From: Mastigias papua
Lineage: Eukaryota; Cnidaria; Scyphozoa; Rhizostomeae; Mastigiidae
Direction: 5' to 3'
DNA: 64,000 bases
NCBI GenBank assembly: GCA_964019165.1
Contig: OZ025269.1
Span: 3,330,084 to 3,394,083, forward strand
Part shown: positions 1 to 13,900 of the stretch, piece by piece
Layout of the letters: every line of letters starts with the position of its first letter
Numbering within the stretch: the stretch's first letter is position 1
Made by a program: the position numbers and the translations under genes
Notes under the pieces: generated by a model
Told to the model about the DNA's origin: nothing
Databases searched by the model: none
Seen by the model: only the letters and a program-made list of their open reading frames with translations

Positions 1-334
1 GCTATCAATAAGAGATTACATACTAGTGAAACATAAAAGTACCATTACTTAAAAATAGTAAAACCAGCCTTATATCAAGAAGATCAAATTTTACGCAATA
101 AAGATTGGTGAGAGTGGTGATGATGATGAAGGTCACAACACAATGAGGTTAATCATGAACAGGTTTTCAAGAACAAAATGCTACCATTGCGACAACAATA
201 ATGAAATAGTTGATAATGATGACTAAAAATCTGAGACCCTTCAGCAGATACAATGGGTGTCAAAATTTCAAAGAGCTAACCTGAAATTAACTACAAATCG
301 AAAGGCAGTCGTAAACAACGACAAAATTAGCTAC

Positions 335-3300
335 CTGCTTCTGGGCCCAAGCCGGTAATTGTCCAACACTGAAGCGGTAATCAAATTGAGCATCTGATTT
401 ATCAGGTCCTGGAAATAGACCACAAAACAGCCAATAGTTTGCCAGAATATCAAATGACATATATTCGAATTATTTTAAATCAACAGCAAATTGTAGATAA
501 CTTAACGAAACACTACCTGCTAGAACAAGCAAAGTTGGACAACATCCAACAGGAAGTAAATTTTAACAGGGATAGGAATGGAGCATAAGAACCGCAAGAG
601 AGAAGCTACGAGCTGTCCTCAACAGGGAATAAAAGATTTGATATCTAAAGCTAGTAGATAGTCATAAAAACCAAAAGACAGAGTTAAAGAGAAGGGTGGT
701 TCAACATCCGAGGCCCAAGGTACGCATGAAAAACATTTAAAAAACGCTGCGTAAAACAGAAACAGTGCTGTTTGTAAATAAAGGTGATCATCATTGCACT
801 AACCAAAGTTTAACATTTGAATAGAGAAATATTTTGCAGGCGAAGTAGATCGAGGCACTAGGCCATTGTAATTTACACGTTAATAGAAACTGTGAGTTAT
901 GTCGTTCTATGACGAAAAGTCAAAGAAAGGAATGGATAATAAAAATAAATTTATGTAAGAGTAAAGTTACTAATTAATTAACACATTAGTGGCGGAAAGC
1001 CACGGCTCATGGATGATATAAGTACTGTGCCTAAACAAATTAGAGTTCAGGAAACAAAACGAACGCGCGCGCGCGTGTGTATATGTGTATGTGTAATACA
1101 ACTCCAGGTAAACCAACAAACAAACTCACCTTCAAAAATGGATGGATCAGCATTGGAAAATTCTTCTTCTATTATGTCTGTTATTACATCATCTTTGCCA
1201 TATTTAGGAATCACGAATGTGTTACGTAGCGCACTGAGATTAGAAAATCCGAGAGTTACTATACACTGTTTCTGCAGTACTAGTTAACTGGCAGAGTTAA
1301 AATGATAAAAACATTTGGCTGATCATTCAATCTAAACATCTGTTAAAGATTCTATTCCTCCACATAAAAAAGAAACCATCCAAAAATAGTAATTTCAAAA
1401 ATGGTTTCTTACCTCATTGGGTCGTTGATACTTTTCACATTTCCAGGAATTGCTTTTCCGAGTTCTTCTAGCCTAGCGATTATCGCCTTGAAATGAAACA
1501 GCAGGTAACATTACCCAAGATTACCACAGACTAAAATTAATCAAAATCAAACAACAAAGTTCTGTTCCGAAGTTTTCTTGCGCAGTTGTCTTAACCTACT
1601 TCCTTAATATAATCAGCGCACTATCTGTCGCCTACCCCATTGATTGTATATCCCAGTAACTGTTTCCTTGGTTCTCATAATGCAAAGCCGAATAGCTGAA
1701 AGCTTTAGTATCATGTAAGGATCTACTATAAATATTTACTTAATTATCTGGAATAGGTTTCAATATCTCGAATGATTTTCTGTCTTATCCATGGCATTGA
1801 TTTTAGGTATTTTTCTTGTTCAGGTGACCACCCTGTTGGGACAGCACAGCGCAGTACAAAGGATGCACTATATTGTGTCTCAGAACCAGAAGCACTCAAC
1901 AAACCTGGGTAAATACTGGAGCCAATCTCCAAACAAAGATACAACTAGAAGAAATAGGAAAAGAGTTAAAACTGAACACTGACACCTGCGTAATCGTACC
2001 AGAAGCCAAATGAACAACAATTAATGCAAATACACAAGCAATAACAGTCCTACAAAGAAAGCTAACACTATATAAATTATGCCCTGTGAAAATACCAATT
2101 GTGCATGCACTAATATGACTTTGGCCAGTATTTTATCAATCTTTTACTCCAAATCGTTCCCTCACCATTGCAAAACACAATTGATTTTTATAGATTCTAC
2201 TCAGCACACAAGTCGATCAGCTTTGAAACGATTCAGCAACAGCATTTTTACCTCAACATTACTGGAACTTAGGACTAGCAAATAACATTAACTATTGAGT
2301 GGGTGTTACACTGACTTCTGGCGAAGAACATACGCAAGTTATAGGCAAAGACTATAAAGGCTAAAGGAGAATTTTGTACGGTCATATATCGAGCACAGGT
2401 CATAGACATCATTGAAACAATAACACAGCAACATTTCAGTCTCGTTCTAGGCCAACTGAAAAGTGCATATAGTATTTATTACAACCAATGTTCTATAAGC
2501 AAGAAAAGCAGAAAACGGAATACGAGACTGAAATATCCACATCACATCTATGATCTAATGGGAAAATCTACTTACTGGTCGCCGGATACAGAGATAAGTC
2601 TCGTACCATCGCAAGTGAACTTCAAGCCAGTTACAAGTTCTATAAACAGATAATATTGTACGAGTAAGCTACGTGTGCAAGGTCAATCCCTAACGGATGC
2701 ACTATTCCCCAACGGATGAACTATCTGGGCCAAGTTCTCTCAAAATAATTGCTAAGCTCATCAATCAACTTCCTCACTCTAACTCATCTGCACACACCCT
2801 CTCTATCTCCTATCGCTGCCCGCTAACAGATCTCATGGACAATTGAGAAAGTGGATGGGGAAGGGGGTAGGGAGCAAATACCCCCTCAAGGAGATGAGTT
2901 GGCAATTTGGTCTATAGTTGGAAATGTCTAGGATCTAGCAAATAGATTGAAATCAAAAGGATCAAGTCTTCAAGCCCTAGGCTTTTTCAAAAACTTAATA
3001 CGAAGAAAGGAAAGAAACCAAGCGGCTAAGAAACGACTGGTAAGAAAGTCTGTGGCATCTATTTTACAGGCTACAGATATACTACCGAGGACCCCCCAAC
3101 CCCCGCCTCTCCTAAAGCTCTATAACAATTCACCAGTGCCCAAGGAAATGGGTAAAAATATTAGGGTAGCTTCCTAGGTGGCATGAAGTTCTTGTAGCTA
3201 ACATTCAAGTACTTAGTAATAAACGCAAACGAAAATAATTTTCCTAAGCGAAGCTTCAATGTACATTATTATCAGATCAAATAATAAGATGTGCTGTCAA

Positions 3301-4440
3301 TATATATAGAAAAATAAACTCCATTCAGCGAAATTGTTTATGGCTAGTATATATCGCTAAGTAAAGAAAATGAGAATATTCTTATAAATATTTCAAGTTA
3401 ACTGCCATAAATCTGATCTTCTCGGTTCTAGTAAGCAGCCGTGTCTCTTATCTCAATAGGCCGTTCAGATATAGACCAATAAGAAAACCGCATGAAGCCA
3501 CTAGTATTGACACAATCTTCCGAAATCCAGAGTCAGGCCTTAACAAGAAATGGCAAACCAACCTACCTGAATGACCATACATAACAGCAGAACATTCGCC
3601 AGCTTCGAAATCGTAGATATTTACAGATTTATCAGAACAACTTGTTGCTGCATATAATCCAGATGGATCCAGTTGAATCTGATAAAAGAAGATAGTATTA
3701 GTGTTTGCAATGCATACCTGCTGCATTATTCTAAGGAATAATGCATTTAAGGAAATCTTGGATTTTTGCAATAATGTGCAGAGAGATCTAAGTACATAAC
3801 CAATCTATGTACTTCCTCAAAGCTATCAGAAATAAAGAACATATATATATAAGAACTACGAAAGCCGGCCGACAACATGTTAATACCAACAGCTTTTAGA
3901 GTTGAGATTGTTGTCTATATAACATGGTAAATCTCAATAACCAAACATGTAATCAAAAATGAAGATACCAGCAATGAAATTAACTATCGAAACGACCAGG
4001 AGCTTTGAGTATCTGCTTTGAATATTGATAAAAAAAATTTGAAATTTAGAACAAAGTTCATGAAACCTGAAAGATCTACTGTACCCATTATTAGTAAACA
4101 GCATGTTAAAGAAAATAATATTCTACGTACTCTTTGTCACTTTTAATCATATTCTAAATTTTAACTCAGAAGTCAACTTCACCAAAAACATTCAAAATTG
4201 ACTGCATTCAAAACGCACTACTAAAGTAGCACAGATATCAAAAACTAATCGAGACATAGGAAGGGCTATCTCACTTTGATCAAAGTTCCATCTTCACTCA
4301 GAGCACCTTTGTAGCAATTTGTTTGCTTGACAGCCTGAATATCATAGATTCTATAAGTAGTGGAAGGATAAAGTTATACATTATAAATTAATACGATACC
4401 CTTCTTCTTTGTTACAAATAGGTTGCATATAAATGAATAA

Positions 4441-4487
<47 letters not shown>

Positions 4488-7400
4488 TGTGTGTGTGTCT
4501 GTGTGTGTGTGTATGCACGCGCGCACCTATGTGTGATTAGTGTGTGGTGTGGTGTGGTGTGGTGTGGTGTGGTGTGGTGTGGTGTGGTGTGGTGTGGTGT
4601 GGTGTGGTGTGGTGTGGTGTGGTGTTGTGTGGTATGGTGTGATGTGGTGTGGTTTGGTGTGATAAGGTGTGGTCTGGTGTGGTATGGTATGATCTGATCG
4701 AGTACGCGTGCATGTACAAGTGGCATAACTTCATCTTCTCTATTTAGGAATCGCTAAGTTTGCTGTGCTCAAGTTAAAGCACGCTACCCATCAATGCAAT
4801 TAATTTGAAATTTGGAGAGCAAAACACCACCGCTTACCTTACATTACGATCTTGTCCACAAGTTGTTGCGAATTTCCTGTAAATAGACACCAATCACGAT
4901 TAATCCATGGTACAGCATATACGAACCATCACAAACCAATCAACTACACATTTGCAAGAGCCAACCGGAGGTGCAGTAGATACAATAGCGTAACAAAACT
5001 GGGACTGCTTGTTCTAGATTTGATGATTTGTAAATGCTTGCATTGAAAAGACACAAACCTTGTTGGGTCTATATCCATATCATAGAGAGTTGCTTTCCCA
5101 ACAGCGATCGTGTTTTCTCTTACAAAATGTATTCCTTTCCCGTCCTCGAGCTAAATGAACGAAATTGGGTTTTAGGTTGAGAAGAGCATTACTCTGATAA
5201 ACATATATTCAAAGTGAAAGAAATTCCCTATTTGTCATCTAATTCAGAAAGCCCATTGAAGCCCACTCATAAAGCAGTCATGGAGCAAAGAAACTCCAAA
5301 AAAATAAAAGCAATACATGGATAAAACTGACAGGCAGAAATGCCAACAGAGAGCTAAATGGAACGATGTAAGTGATAGTACATTACAAGAAATTCAAAAA
5401 AAACGTCAGGAAAAAGCTCAATATTCATTTGCTAAAAGCATCCTCAATAATATATCGACGCTCCTTTCTACAATACGAAATATCTAAAAGCTTCTGCTTC
5501 TCAAAGTCATGGAATCGGCGCTTCATGGCAAGCTTTCAATGCATTTGTGGTGATATTTTTATGCTACTAATTCAGACATATCTATTTGGACATGAGGTGG
5601 TCTCATTACTAATCCTATGCACTGCTAATGCTGAAATATTTATGATGCCAGATCCGCTGTACTTATCGGCAATGTAAAATGCAAGGATGAATTGTGGAAA
5701 TGAGGTCGCTGTGCACTAAATATTTAATAGACAAAGGCCAGTTACACCACGATGTTACTAAAATTAGTGAGTGGAATATTAGACTGGCACCAAATTGCAT
5801 AACTGAAATTGCTTCTAACCTGTTGTGATGTATGCAGCATGATGTGTTTATCAGCACCACAGCTTAAGAGCTGAAATATACCGTCGTCATCTGAAAATAA
5901 AAATGAAAATGAGGACCATTCTCTACAAATAAGGAAACAGTGAAGTGTGAAGGCCAAGGTTCGAGATAATAATCTTAAGTTAGAAATCAATGGAATCCAC
6001 GTGCCATTCTAGTGGGAGTATCGTGTATTCAAATAGCACGGATGCACAAGTCTTCAAAGATTTTGACCCTCCTTCCTTGTACTCAAGCATTCACAGCGCG
6101 TTCGCCCATATCCCTTTTGTGAGTACGTACAATGTGAGTGACACCTATCTACTGTCAATCTATTGGCGCATCAAAGGTACGACATATTTTAATCAAAGCA
6201 AGAGACAAAATGGGTGGTAGAAAACGGTAGCTTTGAATGCCAAAACACATGGCCAGCTATGAAAGTAAAAATAACTGACAAAATCAACAGCTAATTATCA
6301 TAAACTATTATGCATCATTACAATTTGCAATCGTAAATATTCTAAAGTGAAAATCAAAACATGGTGAAAATCAAAACAGAAATTTACGGCCCTACTTACA
6401 GTTAAGTTTGACTGCAGTGACAGAAGATGCATGATCATCTACTGTTTGTATCAATGAGAAATCTTTGTCAATATCGAATAAATGAATCAATCGATCACGA
6501 CTCGATGTTGCAAGCAGCCTGTAACCTAAAGACACACGTTTTTTACACTAAGCATGCCAAAATTTTCACATATGACACATTTGTTCCGGGAAAGCACATA
6601 TAAGACCAGGGACAGACTGGTCGGTATAGCCATTCGGGCAGATGCACGAAGAGAAAAACGTTAGGTTTTGGATTTATATATGAAAGGGTTGGTAATAAAC
6701 GTTAGATTTATCACAAATTTGCGTATTTCAGCCACTGATTCATGTTTTCTACAATTCGTGGACCTGTTAGGTAAAATTGTGACCCTGGCTAAAGAATTCA
6801 TCCTGTCCACCCCTGCATTTAATAAGATCGTTTAGAGGGGTCAGTCAAAACGCAATTGGCAAATGTGTCAGGGCCATTCGAAAATTCTCATTAAAATTTA
6901 TATAGATAAGTTTTAAAAGCGATACCACGGACGGAAATATTAGATATCTACTTGGTAATAATTACACTCCACAAATACGACAAAACCCACCAAAATTGAA
7001 ATGAGAAATATAATATATTCGACAAGCACGATGATTGAAAACATTTATTGAAGCTATTGGATCATGCTTACTAGGATAAACGTTCTGGTCATGAAAAGCA
7101 CAAAACAGTTTATTTTTGAATACATTCATTTCCAAAAGGCTTATAGAAGCCCGTGATGCAACAAATCACAACTGCTATCATGAAGAAAGATAATACCATT
7201 GAGTGGGCATATCCTGAACAAGGTCTGTAGCAAGTGGCTCCTCTACGACACTCATCACAAGCGTCATCCTCTCTTCTCTATTCCCTACTCTACTCTTCAC
7301 ATGCCATCCCTAATCCTCTTCGCTTGGCTCACTCATGCATGGTACAAGTTATCGTTTCTACATTAATTGCTAAATTGAATATCGAAGAGCTCAAAGCAAG

Positions 7401-10400
7401 AAGTCTGAATTACCGGATTTTGGGTCGGAAAATTCAACACACAAGATCTCAGCTTCGTGGGCTTCAATCTTCATAATTTCATCCACAAATTGTAGATCAT
7501 AGACCCTGATGAAACATAGAAACTGATAAATGGAGAAGTTACTATTCATCCTAAAAGAAAGTGATAAATATACCAATGCAAATAAATAATTGAATTGATA
7601 TGATGGGCTGTCGCAGTGGCTTCAAACATTTTCAAATCATTCTACAAGATGGTCCCTATAATATACTTAATATACTTATGGAAACAGGGTCCCCCAGAGG
7701 GGTAACCACATGTTATGATTAAGCATACTTTCACGGTAAACGAATATGAAAAGATACAGGCTAGCAAACGAATGAGTCGAACAAGCAACGGCAACCTATC
7801 ACTGTTACCCAAGGTCTTTGCGTTCCCCTTAAGACCTTTCAAAGTCCCATGGGAGGCCGCGGACCTAGTGGAGTAACCGACATAGGCTGGCGTTAGAGGA
7901 ACTCCTAAGCGCCTCCAGGGGCCCCTCAGAGGTTTTCAAGGGACAAATCCTTTTCATTTATATGAGCAAAATACATTTACTAAGCCGATACCCCCAGTTT
8001 ATAGGCCACCACTTATTGCTTCATTCCTCCCTTATTGATTACAGTCCATATTCGTCACTTTGTCTAGATTTGGGAAAAACCTGTAAGCTGGAAAAGGTCC
8101 CGAAACAAAAAACTCATAAGTGCCCCGGGTCCAAGCCATTCTGTTACGCCACTGCGCGAAGCCCAGTCTGGGAACTACTGCGCTATCCTCTTTTGTGATA
8201 CGAAAATTAAATAATGTCTTATTATGCAGGCTACACAAAAACCATACGCACCTTAGATTTCCGGATCTATCCCCTGCAGCCAAAAGCTGTCCATCAGGAC
8301 TTACTCGCAGACATCGCACACCACTTTTCATATCTGATGCAGTGCTCACTAAATAGGAAGAAAAAGTTGTTGATTATGCGAATACCTATGAAGAAAATGT
8401 AGCATTTGTTTAAAGGCCCGTCTACTTCCTACATCAAATAGGTCAATTTAAGCATTGCTTTGGGTTTTCGGAACATTAATATTGTACCCAATTAAAAGTA
8501 AACATGGAAAGCTCTAGCAATAGCTGCTGCTCAGCACTCTATCACTGATAGTACGCTTCTCTCCAGAAGGAAATAGGCATATTGGCAGATAGACAAAGAC
8601 ACAGTCTGGTCAGATGCACATTAACTAATTTCGCACTGTGTCTACAGCAAATGCTCGAGAAAACAGTGGAAAGACAGCATAACTTACTATTTGATAAGCA
8701 ACATAAAACTTCTACAGTCACTATTGTGATCATAATTCTTTCAGCACAAATCTCAACTAAACTCACAAATCAATAAAACGCATATTTACAAGCTATAGAG
8801 ACTGGGGCGAGCACGTGCGAAGCTATAACTACTATGACGTACCTGACAAACTGACTTCACAACAGTCACATATATGAGAGAACCACGCAGAAAATAAAGA
8901 AATATACGAAAAGTGTGAATTGTCAAATGCAATTTTACCCGGTATAGATGAGATATCTTGTATATTGGCCAGCTCCTCATCTGTATAGATGATCTTCAAA
9001 AGTTCCTGTGGCGATTTCCAAGAAGTTAATATCATCAAACATTAAGTAACTCGACAGCTTCCATATACAATACCCGACAAAAGTCCTGGGACACTTTGCA
9101 CTTTTTGCAGTCTGCAACAAACTTTCATTCCCCTCTCCCCCTGAAACAATGTTGGTTTTCTGGAGAAGTACCTGCAATAATGGGAAAATTTCGCGTGCAC
9201 GCCAACGTCAAATGTACCACAAACGAATCAACATTGTTATAGGGGGAAGGGGGGTGCATGTTTGTAGCAACTATGAAAATATGTAGAGGAAAATGGTTTT
9301 TTATCTGTTTCTTCTAAGTGTCCCAAGGACTTTTGTCCACTATTGTACGTATCAAATATGCAAGACTCGCAAAACACTGAAAGGTAGCATTTTCACATTA
9401 AGGTTTATGCTCATAGTTATTCTGCATTGTTACGGGTTTCTAAAATTTCCAAAATGAAAATTAAAAGTCACTCTAATTTCTAATGCAATATTTGCTGTGC
9501 AAGAACACTGATTTCGAGTAAATTGCAAACAAGAAGACTAGGCCTAGCGAGGAGAATCTGAAAAATATTCAGCAGAATCTCGACTGCAGAGTAATGACAT
9601 TTTTATCCAGTCATTGGTCGAAGAGGCAGCACAGTAAATGGGAGATACCACACTGCAATTTCCAGCATGAAAAGATGAACGGACCGACTTTACTTCAAGA
9701 AAATTCATACCTTGCTGTATATGTTTTTTGGAAAGGTGCTGTTAAGAGTGACATCTGGAATAAGACAGAATCAGCAGTAAATTGATAGAACATGACACCT
9801 GAATTACAATCGGAAAATCGCAAATATTCGTGATTGCAACGTGTATGCATTTGTGTACTTGTAATATTGAACCTCGATTGCAGAGTAGAGAATAAATATA
9901 GGCAAAAATCTTCTTTTCACATCGATACCAAAGCCCCTGCCAAACTCTCTCAAAACGCCACTCGATAAAATGTCGACGTTGTCGAGTTGAAAGTCAAAAG
10001 CTTTCGGCTGGGGCATTATACTGAAGAATTGTCCTCTCATTGTCTCAATTCTTAATAAACAATGTTCGCTTTTTGGCAAGTTCGTCCGTGGCCAATATGC
10101 AAAAAATTATTATTAAAAACGAGAAAAAAAATCACCCGTTTTGTAAGATATTTGATTTTTGGAAAATACAAAATGAAAGCCTCGAAACAGAAAAGGAAAA
10201 ATCCACTCTTAGTGAAAGACTTCCCCTTACCATCATCAATGTTCCAAACTCTGATCGTGTCATCAGATGAACAAGTCAGAAACGAGCCCGTTGGTAGGCA
10301 AGGGTGTAGGTCTTTGTTCATGAATGGATAGGTCTACGTTAAGAAAACGAGAAAAATTCATGCATGCTTTCGAAATTCATCAGTTCATGGACACAAAGTT

Positions 10401-10879
10401 ATTGCTTCTTTTGATAGCTTCAATGGTTAGTCTTTCAATTATATGGAGAATAATATGGAAATTAATTGTGACAAATAAAATTTTTGACAACAGCGATAAC
10501 AGAGTGACAATTATCACGGACAGTTCCATTATTCAGCAACGAAAAAATGCGAAACCTACTTCCAGGCCCCAAATACAAGCACTGTGGTAGAGAAACGAGC
10601 ATGCCTTGCCAACTTTTTTCACGTCATGAACATCCCAGACATACAAACTGTGATCGTCATACACAACTGAAAGCTAAAATGGGATGAAAACTATCATTAT
10701 TGATGTCATTATCATGTATCATGATATCTCGATAATCACTCTAATTATTAATCATAATCGTGAATATCATCATCATCATCATAACCATCATGGTCACCAA
10801 CATCATCACCACAATCACTATCAATACAATCAGCATCGTCGTCGTTGTCAACATCATCATCATTATCATCTTCATCATT

Positions 10880-10978
<99 letters not shown>

Positions 10979-13900
10979 TTCATGGTAATCATAATCTTCA
11001 TGGTAATCATAATCACCACGACCACGACCACGACCATGACCACGACCACGACCACGACCGCGACGACCATGATCATTATCAACATCATCATCATTGTAAA
11101 CATCAACATCAACACAATCAACATCAACACAATCAACATCACTATAATTATCACCACAATCCTCATTGTTGTCATCACCAGCTTCGCTGTCATCAGCATC
11201 ACCAACATCATCACTACAATCACTATCATCAACATCAGCATCAAAATCATCATCGCCACAATCATCATCAACACCATAATCACCACGACCATCGTCATCA
11301 CCATCGTCATTATCCTGATCAGTGTCATCGCAATCAGTATCATGAACATCATCATGAACATATCCCAGCTAACAACGCACAATCATAACCACCTAAACAA
11401 ATAAGAAAAGTCTGGACGATCAAATAAATAGAAAATACTTCAAAACAGTTGAAACACTAGAATAAATTTCCAAATATTGATGTAAGATGCATTGAAAACA
11501 GATTATATCCAACCTTATCATTATCATTATCAAGAGCCAGGGAAACCACATGTGGGTATCGAAGATTCGTGTCTTTGGATACCATATGACTAAAATAGAA
11601 ACGTCCAATTGGTGAATAATCTGTCAGTACTATAGAACCCACTATCGGACCAAAACGAGGCTACATTCTATAAAACCGACAGTACTGTTTTCGTCCAACG
11701 AGTATTAAACTTCGGACAACGACCGAAAGGAAAAGCTCCTTCGTAGGGTCTATTACAACAAAATTAAAAATGAATGAAAATCATGAGCACTAAAAGCTTC
11801 GCAACATCTTTGGAAGATGGATACAATGTCTGTTTTGGTTTGATACTTTTGAGATGATACATCCTTCTCCACATGATAATTATTGCACACTTCACATTTT
11901 TAGCATCTTTGATATAATTTCAGGATGACTGATACAGTTTGCGAACAAAGGTTACCTAGCATCTAGGCCAGCTGCGACGTCAACGCCGAGGAAGTGTGGC
12001 CTTGGCAATGTTGAAATGAAATGCATTGTCGTTGGGTGAAATACCCTAAAAACAAAAAATCAAAGAATGACGGAAACCAAATGCACCCAATTCAAATGAC
12101 TAAAACTATCTCTGTTACCAGATGGAACAATGGGTCTTCTTCTGAAACTCAATCGATGTCTTTTGTGGATGAAACTCAAAGGCACAGAGAAATATAATCT
12201 AGAAGAGCGCTTAAAGAAGCCAATTGAGACCTTCCTTGTCTTACATGCATAAATTCGTACCTTATGATACCATCCGAGCAGCCACAGAAAACATACTTCT
12301 CATTGACTGACAGCGAGCTTGCTCCTGAAGACTGGGAATTAGAAATATGCAAATATGAAATTTATGCGAATCACGTGTCCTTGGTAATAAGGCTAAGATT
12401 TTGCGGTGATGTTTCTGATGATATTTTCACTGATAAATAAGCTCAAAAGAGAGTTTATTATACAGGCAAATTAGAAGACACAATTGAGTCATGAGAATTG
12501 TTTGCAGGATTATAGACTACTAGCCACAAAAACCACACAACAACTCGCTATTATCTTGAAGATGATCTATAAATTAAAATAAAAGAATCAACAAGATGAT
12601 TTATGCCACAAAACGATTCTGACTCTCGGCTCTCGAAATAGTACAACGAACTCTAACATTGCACTTCTTAAGAAATTTTTACTAATGGGGAAATTTCTCA
12701 AAAGCGCCAATAAATGGGGAAAGCTTTGTGACCATACCTGTGGATAGCTTATACTAGTTAACTCATTTTCCATTCAAATTTCTAATCTGTCGCTGTACAA
12801 GATTAGTCAGCATTTTGATATAGAGATGAAAGACTATAGGAGTTAACATATGGATAATCGGGAAATCTACCACTGTTTCCTCACACTCGTAAGATTTAAA
12901 AAAAATTTGCAAACATGTCATAACACCAGCTAGGCCCAATACTAGTGTTTGAGTTAAATGGCATTAGGGATTAGAACCGTAAGGATCAAAGATTAAAGCC
13001 AGGTTTTATACACCTCCTGCTCAATATTTTCCCAGACTTTTCCTGACTTTTTCTTGAAAATGAAGGTGTGTTCCTTACTACATATCAGAAATACACGATA
13101 TTTTTCCTGACCAACCAGTGCTACAAATGATGCTATAAATGACCCATCTTTTAAAACTAAGAAATTGAACACATTTTTTCAATTTGGGTAAGACACAGAG
13201 GCCCTCCGGTCAACTATTTTCATAAACAGGAACAAACAATATCAAAAACTTGACAAAACCAAAAACCCTCTGCAATCGTCTACCAAAGAATTCATTTGCA
13301 TGGATGATAAAAATTCTTGACAATTCCTGACTTCAAGTTTCAATAAAATTTCCTGACTTTTCCTGACTGCCCTTAAAAACTCAATGTTCTCCTGATTTTT
13401 CCTGACCGCATGAAGCCTGAGAGCATATGAAGGATATGAAGAAACAGTCAAATGAAGGCTTTCGCGAAGCCTAATCATGACTGCTCAACGGTGATTGACA
13501 CTACTCGGGGTAGGGGTGTGAGGCGAATTAACTTACGAAGCAACTAGCGAATAGCATACCCTAAGCTCTACCCATCGATCCAGTATTCTTTTCTCATTAA
13601 AGGAGCACAATAAACCGGACTTTGTCACGGCGTAAGTATTCCTTGAGTTGTCGCCAATACCACACTTTACGTCGCAAAAGCAATTATTGCGTAATTCACC
13701 CAGGATACCCGATCTTCCAGCGACAGGTGTTGGGGCATTTGACTGCAAAAAAGAACAGATAAATTGGAGTATCAGATGAGGAAATTCATTGAATCACAAT
13801 TCAGCAATCAATGTAGTTTTCATAAAAAGTCTCAACTCGACACTACTACAACTGGCCTAGCGTTCAGCAAAGAAAGCTATTTAAGATAGTGGCAATCTTT

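Noticed and set aside
1744..1944. Minus-strand frame containing [13 protein letters not shown], resembling a TPEQEKFL word in vertebrate WDR62
   Set aside because: The real exon (1905-1944) uses another frame and continues in phase to 1413-1486. No acceptor places this frame in phase, and it ends in a stop.
4412..4734. His-Thr-Thr-Pro and Val-Cys repeat frames
   Set aside because: Translations of TG and GGTGT simple repeats.
10684..11404. Long poly-His, poly-Ile and poly-Met open frames
   Set aside because: They are translations of a CAT trinucleotide array lying in an intron.
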